In this document: one piece after another, positions 16,996 through 25,690 of the stretch | Layout: the number at the start of each line of letters is the position of its first letter | How positions within the stretch are numbered: the first letter of the stretch is position 1 | Origin: Ensifer adhaerens | Lineage (GTDB): Bacteria; Pseudomonadota; Alphaproteobacteria; Rhizobiales; Rhizobiaceae | Assembly: GCF_028993555.1 (NCBI RefSeq) | Contig: NZ_CP118611.1 | Location: 1,234,001-1,298,000 of the forward strand | Length of the DNA stretch: 64,000 nt | Reading direction: 5' to 3' | Notes under the pieces: model-generated | The model's input: the letters and a program-made list of their open reading frames with translations, nothing else | What the model was told of the DNA's origin: nothing | Database searches by the model: none | Position numbers and translations under genes: made by a program

Positions 16996-18027
16996 TCAAC
17001 GGAACGGCGGTGCGTAGAGCAGGCCACCCTCGCTCCAGCGCGTGTTCGGACCGCGCGTCAGACCAAGAGCCGTCTTGGTGCCGAGGTTGCGCTCGAACAC
17101 TTCGCCGTAGTTTCCGACGCCCTTGATGATGTTGTAGCCCCACTTGTTGTCGAGGTTCAGCATCTTGCCGAGTTCTTCGTTGACGCCGAGCATGCGCTGG
17201 ATCTCCGGATCCTCGCTCTTGGCCATCTCGTCGACGTTGGCCTGGGTAATGCCGCGCTCCTCGGCCGCCATCAGCATCCAGGCGGACCAGGATACGATGT
17301 CGCGCCAGTTCGAATCGTTCTGGCGAACAGCAGGCGCCAGCGGCTCCTTGGAGATGGTTTCCGGCAGAACGACGTAATCATCCGGGTTGTTGGCAACGGC
17401 ACGGATCGAAGCCAGATCCGAACGGTCGGACGAGATCGCCTCGCAACGGCCAGAGAAGAAGGCGTTGCGGTTTTCGTCCGGGTTTTCGAAGACGACCAGT
17501 TCGAACTTGCCGCCGATCGAGCGGAAGAAGTCGCTGAGGTTCTGCGCCGTCGTCGTGCCCGGCAGCGTGCAGATCGCCGCGTCCGTCAGTTCCTTGGCGC
17601 TGTTGACGCCGAGCGACTTCGGCACCATCAGACCCTGGCCGTCGTAGAAGACGGTCGGTCCGAAATCGAGGCCAAGCGAAACTTCGCGCGAGAAGGTAAG
17701 CGTCGTCTGGCGCGACAGCATGTCGATTTCGCCGGACTGAAGCGCCTGGAAGCGCGTGTTGATATTGGTCAGGACGAAGTCGACCTTCTCCGGATCGCCG
17801 AAAACGGCAGCGGCCACGGCACGGCAGACGTCGACGTCGAAGCCCCCCATATGACCCTTGGCATCCGCGGTGGCGAAACCGGGCGTGCTCATCGAGACGC
17901 CGCAGATCAGCTTGCCGCGCGCCTTGACCGTTTCAAGCGTCGTCGCCGCGTTCGCAGACGTTGCGGCCACAAGCCCGACGGCAATACCGGCAACGGTCGC
18001 GCAAAGCTGTAGGATCCTGTTTTTCAT
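16996..18027 (-). CDS. amino-acid ABC transporter periplasmic binding protein (AapJ-like)
   Basis: 343 residues with a signal peptide of about 27 residues ending TSANA. The mature part is a family 3 solute-binding protein: LETVKARGKLICGVSMSTPGF, MGGFDVDVCRAVAAAVFGD, VDFVLTNINTRFQALQSGEIDML and a C-terminal GVGNYGEVFERNLG. This length and ending match the AapJ/BztA group, which bind a range of L-amino acids. It heads an operon with two permeases and an amidohydrolase. The upstream region contains two likely GntR operators. Confidence 0.94.
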   Translation of the reverse strand: MKNRILQLCATVAGIAVGLVAATSANAATTLETVKARGKLICGVSMSTPGFATADAKGHMGGFDVDVCRAVAAAVFGDPEKVDFVLTNINTRFQALQSGEIDMLSRQTTLTFSREVSLGLDFGPTVFYDGQGLMVPKSLGVNSAKELTDAAICTLPGTTTAQNLSDFFRSIGGKFELVVFENPDENRNAFFSGRCEAISSDRSDLASIRAVANNPDDYVVLPETISKEPLAPAVRQNDSNWRDIVSWSAWMLMAAEERGITQANVDEMAKSEDPEIQRMLGVNEELGKMLNLDNKWGYNIIKGVGNYGEVFERNLGTKTALGLTRGPNTRWSEGGLLYAPPFR

Positions 18028-18139
18028 GAATTCCCTCCCTTTGGTTTTTCCTTGTCCTGGCCGGTCCTGGTCGTGCGGTCCTCATCGCACGCCTCCTCCC
18101 GAACCGATCGACACCGACCCCTAATTGTCAGCGTCATCA

Positions 18140-18186
18140 ATTGCATACGATAGACGAATACAAACATCAACATGATTGTATACAAT
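18140..18186. promoter_or_regulatory. pair of GntR-type operators
   Basis: A perfect 12-base palindrome, ATTGTATACAAT, at 18175-18186, and a second copy, ATTGCATACGAT, at 18140-18151 that matches it at 10 of 12 bases. Their centres are 35 bases apart. FadR/FCD-subfamily GntR proteins bind palindromes of this kind. The sites lie between the transporter operon (start 18027) and the divergent GntR gene (start 18270), so they probably mediate control of both. The local DNA is much more AT-rich than the genes. Confidence 0.75.
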
Positions 18187-18269
18187 ATTGACGACGAAAT
18201 ATTCGGGCGCTATCGAGGTGCAGGGCATGCTCGGCCAATACTCGATCAGCCCGTTGAGGGGAGGCAACC

Positions 18270-18956
18270 TTGTCTGAGAAACCGAGCCGCAGCGACGTCG
18301 TCTACAAGCTCCTGCGCCAGGCGATCCTGGAGCAGGCCTTGAAACCGGGAACAAAGCTCTCCGAAGACACAATTGCCGATCATTTCAAGGTCAGCCGCAC
18401 CAGCGTTCGCGCGGCCCTGGTCCGGCTGAACGCCGAGGGCATCGTCGATCTCAGAGCGAACAAGGGCGCCTGCGTAGCGGAGCCGACGCTGGAGGAAGCC
18501 CGCGATATCTTCGCGCTGAGGCGCATGCTGGAGGCCGAGGTGATCCGGCGGCTGGTGGCCGATCTCGGCAGCGCCGACGTCAAGCGGCTGGAGCAGCACG
18601 TGAAGCAGGAAGAGGCCGCACTTTCCGATCACGGCCCGCTTTCGATCCGGCTTGCAGGCGAATTCCACATCCTGCTTGCCGAACTCACGGGCTCTCAGGC
18701 CCTGGCACGCTTTGTCCGCGAGATCGTCTCGCGCTGCTCGCTGATCCTTGCGCGTTTCGCGCGGCTGCATTCTCCTGAATGCGCCGTCGACGAACATGTG
18801 AGGATCATTCGCGCGCTGCAGTCGCGCGACACCGCCACGGCAGAGCGGATCATGCTCAAGCATCTCCACGCCGTCGAACTGCGCGCCGAACTCGACATCG
18901 ACAAGACCGAGCCGGATATCTCTGCCGTTCTGCAACGCTATGCGAGCAAGGGCTGA
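18270..18956 (+). CDS. GntR-family regulator, FCD (FadR) subfamily
   Basis: 228 residues from a TTG start, chosen because GAGGGGAGG sits 6 bases upstream. The winged helix-turn-helix spans about 5-70 (QAILEQALKPGTKLSED, IADHFKVSRTSVRAALVRL, GIVDLRANKGACVAEP). The FCD ligand domain follows (ARDIFALRRMLEAEVIRRL, FHILLAELTGSQAL, metal-type histidines in FHILL and DEHVRIIRAL). It is divergent from the amino-acid transporter and amidohydrolase operon and is its likely regulator. The effector may be the transported compound. Confidence 0.93.
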   Translation: MSEKPSRSDVVYKLLRQAILEQALKPGTKLSEDTIADHFKVSRTSVRAALVRLNAEGIVDLRANKGACVAEPTLEEARDIFALRRMLEAEVIRRLVADLGSADVKRLEQHVKQEEAALSDHGPLSIRLAGEFHILLAELTGSQALARFVREIVSRCSLILARFARLHSPECAVDEHVRIIRALQSRDTATAERIMLKHLHAVELRAELDIDKTEPDISAVLQRYASKG

Positions 18957-19123
18957 CACCCGCCCCTCTCCGTCAACGGTGCGAGTAGTCGAAGATACGA
19001 CGTTCTCAAGTCGATCTGCGGCACCAACTGTCGCGCCGCAAGAATCCAGACGCGATATCTGCCTCCAATATCCTGCAACGATACCGGTGCGCCGGGCGGG
19101 TCTTACAAGGGAGGGAGTGAGCC

Positions 19124-20713
19124 ATGCCAAGAGAACTGGAATTCATGAGCCAACAGGTGGCCGCGGGGCGGCTGTCGCGACGGGAGTTTCTCGGGCGCGC
19201 CGCAGCGCTGGGCGTGACCGTCGCGTCGGCGAACCTGCTGCTCGGCCACGCGGCCCGAGCGGCCGGGCCTGTCAAAGGGGGAACACTGAAGGCCGGCCTC
19301 GTCGGTGGGGAATCGACGAACAGCCTCGATCCCGCGACCTGGGCAAGCCAGGTCCCCTACACACTTGGGCGCTGCTGGGGAGAGCAGCTTCTCGAAGTGT
19401 CGCCAGCCGGCGAGATCGAATACCGGCTTGCCGAATCCTATGAGGCAACGCCCGACGCCAAGACATGGCGCTTCAAGATCCGCAAGGACGTCACCTTTCA
19501 CAACGGCAAGGAACTGACCCCGGCCGACGTGGTGGCGACACTTGAGCGTCACGGCGACGCCGATTCCAAATCGGCGGCCCTGCCCTTCGTCCAGGAATTC
19601 GAGACGATCAAGGCCGATGGCGATAGTGTCGTCATCACGCTGCGTCAACCGAACGCCGACCTGCCCTATGTCGTCAGCGATTATCACCTGATGATCCAAC
19701 CGAACGGTGGCAAGGACGATCCGACGGCGGGCATCGGCACCGGGCCCTACAAGGTGGTCTCCAACGAGCCAGGCGTGAAACACATCGCCGAACGCCACGA
19801 AGGTTACTGGGGCTCCGCCGAGCGCGGCCATGCCGACCAGATCGAAATCGCCGTCATCAACGATTCGACGGCGCGCACCGCCGCCTTGCAGAGCGGCCAG
19901 ATCCATATGATCAACCGCATCGAACCGAAGGTCGTGTCCCTGATCCAGCGCCTGCCGGGCGTCGTCATTCGCAACGTGCCGGGCAAGGGGCACTACGTCT
20001 TCATCGCCCACTGCAACACGGCGCCCTTCGACAACAACGACCTGCGCCTGGCGCTGAAATACGCCGTCGACCGCGAAGAGATGGTCGCCAAGGTGCTCGC
20101 CGGCTACGGCGCCGTCGGCAACGACACGCCGATGATCAAGGGCTATCCGCTCTTCGACAACGACATCGAACAGCGGGTGTTCGATCCGGACAAGGCCAAG
20201 TTCCACTACAAGAAGTCCGGCCACAGCGGCTCGGTTCTGCTCCGGACTTCGGATGTCGCCTTCCCCGGCGCTGTCGATGCAGCACAGCTCTTCCAGATGA
20301 GCGCGGCCAAATGCGGCATCACTATCGACCTGAAGCGCGAACCGGGCGACGGCTACTGGTCGGACGTCTGGAACAAGCAACCCTTCAGCATGTCCTACTG
20401 GACCGGGCGGCCGACACAGGACCAGGTCTATTCCATCGCCTACCTGTCAAAGGCAGAGTGGAACGACACGCGCTTCTTCCGCGACGATTTCGACAAGCTG
20501 ATCTTCACGGCGCGCGGAGAGCTCGACACGGCCAAGCGCAAGGCGCTCTATCGCCAGGCGGCGATGATCCTGCGGGACGAAGGCGGCGTCATCGTGCCGA
20601 TGTTCAACAACTACATCGACGCTACCAGCGACAAGGTTGGTGGCTGGGTCGATGATCCGAACGGCGAACTGATGGGCGGCCACGCTCTGACGAAATGCTG
20701 GCTCAACGCCTGA
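19124..20713 (+). CDS. ABC transporter solute-binding protein, family 5 (peptide type), Tat-exported
   Basis: 529 residues. The N-terminus has a twin-arginine motif (SRREFLG) followed by a hydrophobic stretch ending in HAARA, so export is by the Tat system. The mature part is an SBP_bac_5 protein (WRFKIRKDVTFHNGKELTPADV, IGTGPYKV, LRLALKYAVDREEMV). Such proteins bind peptides, opines or other solutes. No permease or ATPase gene is next to it; the downstream gene is a convergent HAD phosphatase. It follows the GntR gene by 167 bases and may belong to the same regulon. An AGGGAG ribosome site precedes the start. Confidence 0.93.
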   Translation: MPRELEFMSQQVAAGRLSRREFLGRAAALGVTVASANLLLGHAARAAGPVKGGTLKAGLVGGESTNSLDPATWASQVPYTLGRCWGEQLLEVSPAGEIEYRLAESYEATPDAKTWRFKIRKDVTFHNGKELTPADVVATLERHGDADSKSAALPFVQEFETIKADGDSVVITLRQPNADLPYVVSDYHLMIQPNGGKDDPTAGIGTGPYKVVSNEPGVKHIAERHEGYWGSAERGHADQIEIAVINDSTARTAALQSGQIHMINRIEPKVVSLIQRLPGVVIRNVPGKGHYVFIAHCNTAPFDNNDLRLALKYAVDREEMVAKVLAGYGAVGNDTPMIKGYPLFDNDIEQRVFDPDKAKFHYKKSGHSGSVLLRTSDVAFPGAVDAAQLFQMSAAKCGITIDLKREPGDGYWSDVWNKQPFSMSYWTGRPTQDQVYSIAYLSKAEWNDTRFFRDDFDKLIFTARGELDTAKRKALYRQAAMILRDEGGVIVPMFNNYIDATSDKVGGWVDDPNGELMGGHALTKCWLNA

Positions 20714-20723
20714 AGCAAATCGG

Positions 20724-20753
20724 AAGCCGAAGGCCGTCGCCGACCTTCGGCTT
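20724..20753. terminator. bidirectional terminator hairpin
   Basis: A perfect 10-base-pair stem, AAGCCGAAGG at 20724-20733 with CCTTCGGCTT at 20744-20753, and a 10-base loop. It fills the 51-base gap between the convergent binding-protein and HAD genes. The T-run is weak on both sides. Confidence 0.75.
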
Positions 20754-20764
20754 ACTTCAAGCAT

Positions 20765-21478
20765 TCAGAACGTTTGACGCAGCGACAGCATGCCGTCGCT
20801 GGCGAGTTCCACCTCGATCTCGTGATAGCGGTCAAGCGTCAGGTGCGGAGTACCTTCCGCAACCGCGTGCGCGCCGGTCACGACGATGACGTCGGCGCCG
20901 GCCGCAATGCCTGCCAGAATGCCTGCGGGCGCGTCTTCGAAGACCAGGCAGTCCTCCGGTCGTACGCCCAGACGTTCGGCCGCCATCCGGTATCCCTGGG
21001 GATCGGGTTTTCCGGCCGAAACATCTTCGCCCGTAATCATCAGTTGCGGCGTCGGGATACCGGCAGCGGCAAGGCGGCGCACAGCCAGGTCCAGTGGTGC
21101 GGACGTGACGATCGCCCATTTCTCCGCCGGCAGTGAATTGAGGAAGGCGACGGCGCCGGGGATTTCGACGATGCCCTCGACGTCGGCGATCTCGGCGAGC
21201 GCCAGATCATAGGCTTCCTTTTCCGGATCGACATCGGGCAGTTCGAGGTTGCGGATCGTATCGACGGCGCGCACGCCATGAACGGTCTTGATGAACTCGA
21301 TCGGGTCGATCCCGTTGCGCACCGCCCAGGCGCCCCATACGCGCTCGACCACGGCCATGGAGTTCAGCAGGGTGCCATCCATATCGAACAGCAGGGCAGC
21401 AAAATTCTTCGTGAATACGGATGAAGGCGCGGCGTCCAATGCGATCCCCTGAGATGATGAAACGGGCGGCAGCAACAT
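20765..21478 (-). CDS. HAD-superfamily hydrolase (sugar/glycerol phosphatase-like)
   Basis: 237 residues. HAD motif I is FDMDGTLLNS, motif II is the Ser of VTSAPLDL, the lysine is in AGKPDPQGY, and motif IV is VFEDAPAGI. The cap (C1) between motifs I and II and the general pattern match the DL-glycerol-3-phosphatase / sugar-phosphatase group (GPP/YfbT-like). It dephosphorylates a small phosphorylated metabolite; the substrate is not predictable. The start at 21478 follows an AGGG site; an in-frame start 7 codons earlier is possible. Confidence 0.9.
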   Translation of the reverse strand: MLLPPVSSSQGIALDAAPSSVFTKNFAALLFDMDGTLLNSMAVVERVWGAWAVRNGIDPIEFIKTVHGVRAVDTIRNLELPDVDPEKEAYDLALAEIADVEGIVEIPGAVAFLNSLPAEKWAIVTSAPLDLAVRRLAAAGIPTPQLMITGEDVSAGKPDPQGYRMAAERLGVRPEDCLVFEDAPAGILAGIAAGADVIVVTGAHAVAEGTPHLTLDRYHEIEVELASDGMLSLRQTF

Positions 21479-21558
21479 CGCCCTATGGAGAAGGCACACC
21501 TACTACCGGACGGCCGGACACACAATGACATTTGCGCCGCGTCCGCCAGCGATGTCGC

Positions 21559-22227
21559 TCAGCTTGCGGCCTGGATTTGCGTCGTCATGAGGAAATCGAT
21601 CGGTCCACCGGGCTGATCGTCATCGAAGACGGCACAGGAGAGAACGCCAGTGAAGACGGCACCGGAATCGACGTTGGTCCGGTTTCCGATCGTGCGCGGA
21701 TTGGCAGTGCTGGGTGTATGCCCATGGCAGAGATGTTTTCCCCAGTACTCGCCGGAATAGTCCTCGGGCCGCCGGATCCAGAGGAAGATTTCGTCGCCCT
21801 GCTCCTCCAGCGGCAGCGTCTCGTCGACACCCGCATGCACGAAAATGCGGTGCCGTTCGACAAGGATCGTGGGAAGCTCCTTGATCCATTTCAGGTGCCG
21901 ACCGGGAACGACGCCGTTATAGGAGACCAGCGTCTCCTGGCCGCCGTTGATGAGCCACCAATCAACGTCGCTCTCGCCGCTGCTGGCGCCCCACAACATC
22001 TCTTCATGGTTGCCCTTGAGTGTCAGCCAGCTCCAACCGGGCCTGGACGGGCCAGCCATGACGAACTCGACGACACTGCGGCTATCCGGCCCCCTGTCGA
22101 TCAAGTCACCGAGAAAGATCACCCGGCCGGCCGGCGCATAGGATTCAATCGCTTGCAGAAGCAAGCGCAATTGGTCGAGGCAACCATGAATGTCGCCGAT
22201 AGCGAAGGTGAGTTGCCGGACGGCCAT
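21559..22227 (-). CDS. PPP-family metallophosphatase (serine/threonine or nucleotide phosphatase)
   Basis: 222 residues. The metallophosphoesterase signature is complete: GDIHGCLDQL, FLGDLIDRGPDS, GNHEEM, then a late His in VHAGV and GHTP. The length and the arrangement match the short bacterial PPP phosphatases related to lambda phosphatase, PrpA/PrpB and ApaH. It uses two metal ions. The start at 22227 has GGAGAG upstream. It is transcribed in the same direction as the HAD gene with an 80-base gap, so joint transcription is possible. The target is unknown. Confidence 0.9.
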   Translation of the reverse strand: MAVRQLTFAIGDIHGCLDQLRLLLQAIESYAPAGRVIFLGDLIDRGPDSRSVVEFVMAGPSRPGWSWLTLKGNHEEMLWGASSGESDVDWWLINGGQETLVSYNGVVPGRHLKWIKELPTILVERHRIFVHAGVDETLPLEEQGDEIFLWIRRPEDYSGEYWGKHLCHGHTPSTANPRTIGNRTNVDSGAVFTGVLSCAVFDDDQPGGPIDFLMTTQIQAAS

Positions 22228-22492
22228 GCGTCTACTCTCCACACATGCATCGAACCCTTGAACCGGGCTGATCCAAGGGAAAATATCGATAAATCAAAAC
22301 ACTATAACAAGTCTTTCGTCGAAACGTATGCGCGCGATATCGATCGAAACAACCGACTCACGTCAAAGTGCCCGACAATTTTGCGATAGTCCGCAGCGGT
22401 GGCCGAAACTGGGCAGAGGTGCGCTTTCGAACGAGATCGCGAAAGGCATGTTCGCCGCCTGTGGAGCGCCAAGCGGCATCGTCTCTGAGTCC

Positions 22493-22960
<468 letters not shown>

Positions 22961-23031
22961 CTAGGAAGCGTCCGTGAGGCGCTTTTGTTCCGAGAACCTG
23001 GAAAAATCGCGACGGCCGGTCGCAATTGCGG

Positions 23032-24804
23032 TCAGAGTTCGCCCGGCAGGGCGACGGGACGCGTCACATTGGACGGCAGATCGTTTGTGGTGTCCGCCGA
23101 CTGGAACGCCGGACCGCCGGCCGGCTTCCGCGTGCAATTTGCGAAAGCGTCGAGGTCACGTTTGTAGACCTTCGTCTCGACGTTCATCATGCCGAGAACG
23201 GTATGGAAGAGATTGTCGTGCGACTTCGGCTGCGCCGTGTCCTTGGCGAGACAGGCCGTATCGACCCCCATGGCTGCCTGATAGGGCTTCGAAAACCAGG
23301 CGACAAACGGTACTTGCGTCTGCTCCCGCGGCGCAATTGCGTAAGGCGCACCGTGCAGATAGATGCCGTCTTCGCCAAGCGACTCGCCGTGGTCGGACAT
23401 GTAGATCATCGCGCCCGCCACGCGGTCCTGATGCTTTTCCAGCAGACGGGCAACACTTGCCAGCACGTAGTCGGTGTAAAGGATCGAATTGTCGTAGGCG
23501 TTGGTAATTTCCGCAACCGAACACTTCATCAGTTCGGGCGTCCGGCAATCCGGCGTGAACCGACGGAACTTCTCGGGGTAACGCAGATAATAGGACGGCC
23601 CGTGGCTGCCGAGCTGGTGCAGGACGATCACGCTGTTCGACGTGGTTGCCTGGAGCTTCTTGTCGAGTTCGCCGAGGAAGATCTCATCCAGGCACTCCCC
23701 GTTCTTGCAAAGGGGGCTGTTCTTCTGGTTGGTCATGCTGGCGAAACTGATGAGATCGGCAATGCCCTTGCTGCCGGTGTTGTTGTCCCACCAGGTGGCC
23801 GAGACGCCGGCACGCGTCAGCACGTTCATCAGATTTTCCGTCGAACGGGCCTTCCAGTCGCTGTATTCATTGCGCGGATAGACCGAGAACATGCACGGCA
23901 GTGAGATCGCCGTTGCCGTGCCGCAACTCGTGGTGTCGGTGTAGTTGACCACGCCAAGCGCCTTCAGTTCCGGATTGGTCTCGCGCGCATAGCCGTTCAG
24001 AGAGAAGTTCATTGCACGCGCCGTCTCACCGGCAACGACGACAACGACCACCGGCTTGCCGGCCGCCGCGATCCGTGGGCCCTGGCGGGCGTCGGTGCCG
24101 AGCGGCTGTACAACGATATTGCGCTCCTTGAAGGTCGAAGCGGCGTACCGCACGGCGGCCGAGACCGGCCCCGTCGGATTGAACCGCTTCATCAGGTCCT
24201 TGTGCTCGCGGATCACGTAGGCGACGTTCGCGAAGTTCGCATAGACCAGCCCGCTGCTGACGAAGAGGCAGGGGATGATCACCACCAGATTGACCGCGGC
24301 ATTGGCCAGGAAGGCGCGGCGGCGAACCTTGACCCACATGACCAGAAATGAGGGAAGCAAGCCATAGAGCAGCAGGTGCATCGCCAGGCTACCGGTCAAG
24401 AGATGGCCGGCCTCCGCCTGCGTCGTCACGGCTGCATTGCCAATCATGTCCTTGTCGATGATGACGCCAAAGGTGTCGATGAAATAGGAAGCCGACGCCG
24501 AAACCATGATCAAGAAGATCAACACCGGTTTCATCACATATCTGACGGAAGCGATCGTAAGACCCGCCAAGGTCAGGAGGCAAAGTGCCGCGCTGAAGGA
24601 GACAAGCGCCACGACAGAATCGTTGAAGTAGGCGACCGTGTGTGTCCAGAAGGAATTGTTGGTGACAACGAGCAGATAGGCGCTGACGAGCGCGCTCAGA
24701 GCAATGCTACCGATCTCTGGCCGGCGAAGTCTCGTAAAAATCAAAACGGCGTCTCCAGCGGCGACTGCGCGACCACCGGAGATGGTCAATGCAGGCGCGG
24801 GCAT
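23032..24804 (-). CDS. eptA: lipid A phosphoethanolamine transferase
   Basis: 590 residues. Five N-terminal membrane segments (about 30-220, for example ALSALVSAYLLVVTNNSFW, KPVLIFLIMVSASASYF) precede a periplasmic sulfatase-like catalytic domain. Visible active-site parts: VVAGETARAMNFSLNGY (metal-binding Glu), the nucleophile threonine in TTSCGTATAISLPCMFS, and YMSDHGESLGEDGIYLHGAPY with Asp/His ligands. Paired cysteines (PLCKNGECLDE, PDCRTPELMKCS) match the disulfides of EptA/MCR proteins. The enzyme adds phosphoethanolamine to lipid A, which lowers the negative charge and usually gives resistance to cationic peptides. Divergent from an OmpR-type two-component system, which probably controls it. 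Confidence 0.93.
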   Translation of the reverse strand: MPAPALTISGGRAVAAGDAVLIFTRLRRPEIGSIALSALVSAYLLVVTNNSFWTHTVAYFNDSVVALVSFSAALCLLTLAGLTIASVRYVMKPVLIFLIMVSASASYFIDTFGVIIDKDMIGNAAVTTQAEAGHLLTGSLAMHLLLYGLLPSFLVMWVKVRRRAFLANAAVNLVVIIPCLFVSSGLVYANFANVAYVIREHKDLMKRFNPTGPVSAAVRYAASTFKERNIVVQPLGTDARQGPRIAAAGKPVVVVVVAGETARAMNFSLNGYARETNPELKALGVVNYTDTTSCGTATAISLPCMFSVYPRNEYSDWKARSTENLMNVLTRAGVSATWWDNNTGSKGIADLISFASMTNQKNSPLCKNGECLDEIFLGELDKKLQATTSNSVIVLHQLGSHGPSYYLRYPEKFRRFTPDCRTPELMKCSVAEITNAYDNSILYTDYVLASVARLLEKHQDRVAGAMIYMSDHGESLGEDGIYLHGAPYAIAPREQTQVPFVAWFSKPYQAAMGVDTACLAKDTAQPKSHDNLFHTVLGMMNVETKVYKRDLDAFANCTRKPAGGPAFQSADTTNDLPSNVTRPVALPGEL

Positions 24805-25015
24805 TCAGTCGGGGCGGAGACCGCGATACGGCCACCTGTTCAGTTACAGCCTCCCCCTCACCGGTCGAGATACGACGTGCAAGCTGTCCAAACCCCGTCA
24901 AGATTGCTTATTGGCCGCTTCATGCACGCGAGGGTGGGTATTGCGACCAGGAGTTGGCAGCCCAAGCGAAAGTCCATATGGTCGATAGCGGCCCCTGTAA
25001 TATCGAGACGATTCA

Positions 25016-25690
25016 ATGCGCCTGCTCCTGGTTGAAGACAGCCCGCGACTGGTAGAACTGGTCGGAGAAACCATGCGGGACGCTGGCTGGCGGCTCGATT
25101 CCGTTTCAACCGTTGCGGACGCCGAAACGGCGATCGCCGGGCGAGAGCACGATCTTGTGCTGCTCGATCTCGGCCTGCCAGACGGCGACGGTCTGTCCCT
25201 GCTTCGTCGCCTCCGGCACGACTATCCGGGGCTGCCTGTGCTGATCATCACTGCCAAGGGATCTGTCGACGAGCGTATCGCCGGGCTCGATGCCGGTGCC
25301 GACGACTATCTCGTAAAGCCGTTCCACCATCGGGAGCTTCTCTCCCGGTGCCGGGCGATGCTGAGGCGCAACCCGCAGGCCGTCCAGCCCGTTCTGGAGG
25401 CCGGCGCACTGCGCTATGACCCGGCGACCGCAGACCTCACCTGTGACGGCATCGTGGTACCGTTGCCGCCGCGAGAGCGTTCGCTGATGGAAATCCTGAT
25501 GCGCGAAGTCGGCCGCGTGGTGCCGAAGCGCAAACTCGAAACGGCACTTTCCGAATATGGGCAGGAGGTCACGCCCAATGCGCTCGAGCTCGCGGTGTCG
25601 CGCGTGCGCAAGCGCCTGCAGCCGCTTGACACCGGCGTACAGATCGAGACCGTACGCGGTATCGGCTATCTGCTCAGGCGTGCCTCATGA
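25016..25690 (+). CDS. OmpR/PhoB-family response regulator (PmrA-like)
   Basis: 224 residues. Receiver domain with acidic pocket VEDS, phospho-acceptor D51 in LLDLGLPDGDG, conserved Thr/Lys in LIITAKG and LVKPF. The C-terminal winged helix (about 130-222) shows LPPRERSLMEILMREVGRVVPK, LELAVSRVRKRL and ETVRGIGYLL. It overlaps the sensor kinase by 4 bases. Position opposite eptA suggests a PmrA/BasR-like role. I did not find the enterobacterial PmrA box in the 211-base intergenic region, so the DNA target differs. Confidence 0.94.
   Translation: MRLLLVEDSPRLVELVGETMRDAGWRLDSVSTVADAETAIAGREHDLVLLDLGLPDGDGLSLLRRLRHDYPGLPVLIITAKGSVDERIAGLDAGADDYLVKPFHHRELLSRCRAMLRRNPQAVQPVLEAGALRYDPATADLTCDGIVVPLPPRERSLMEILMREVGRVVPKRKLETALSEYGQEVTPNALELAVSRVRKRLQPLDTGVQIETVRGIGYLLRRAS

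Noticed and set aside
24805..25015. PmrA box between eptA and the response regulator
   Set aside because: No direct repeat of the CTTAAT type with 5-base spacing was found on either strand.
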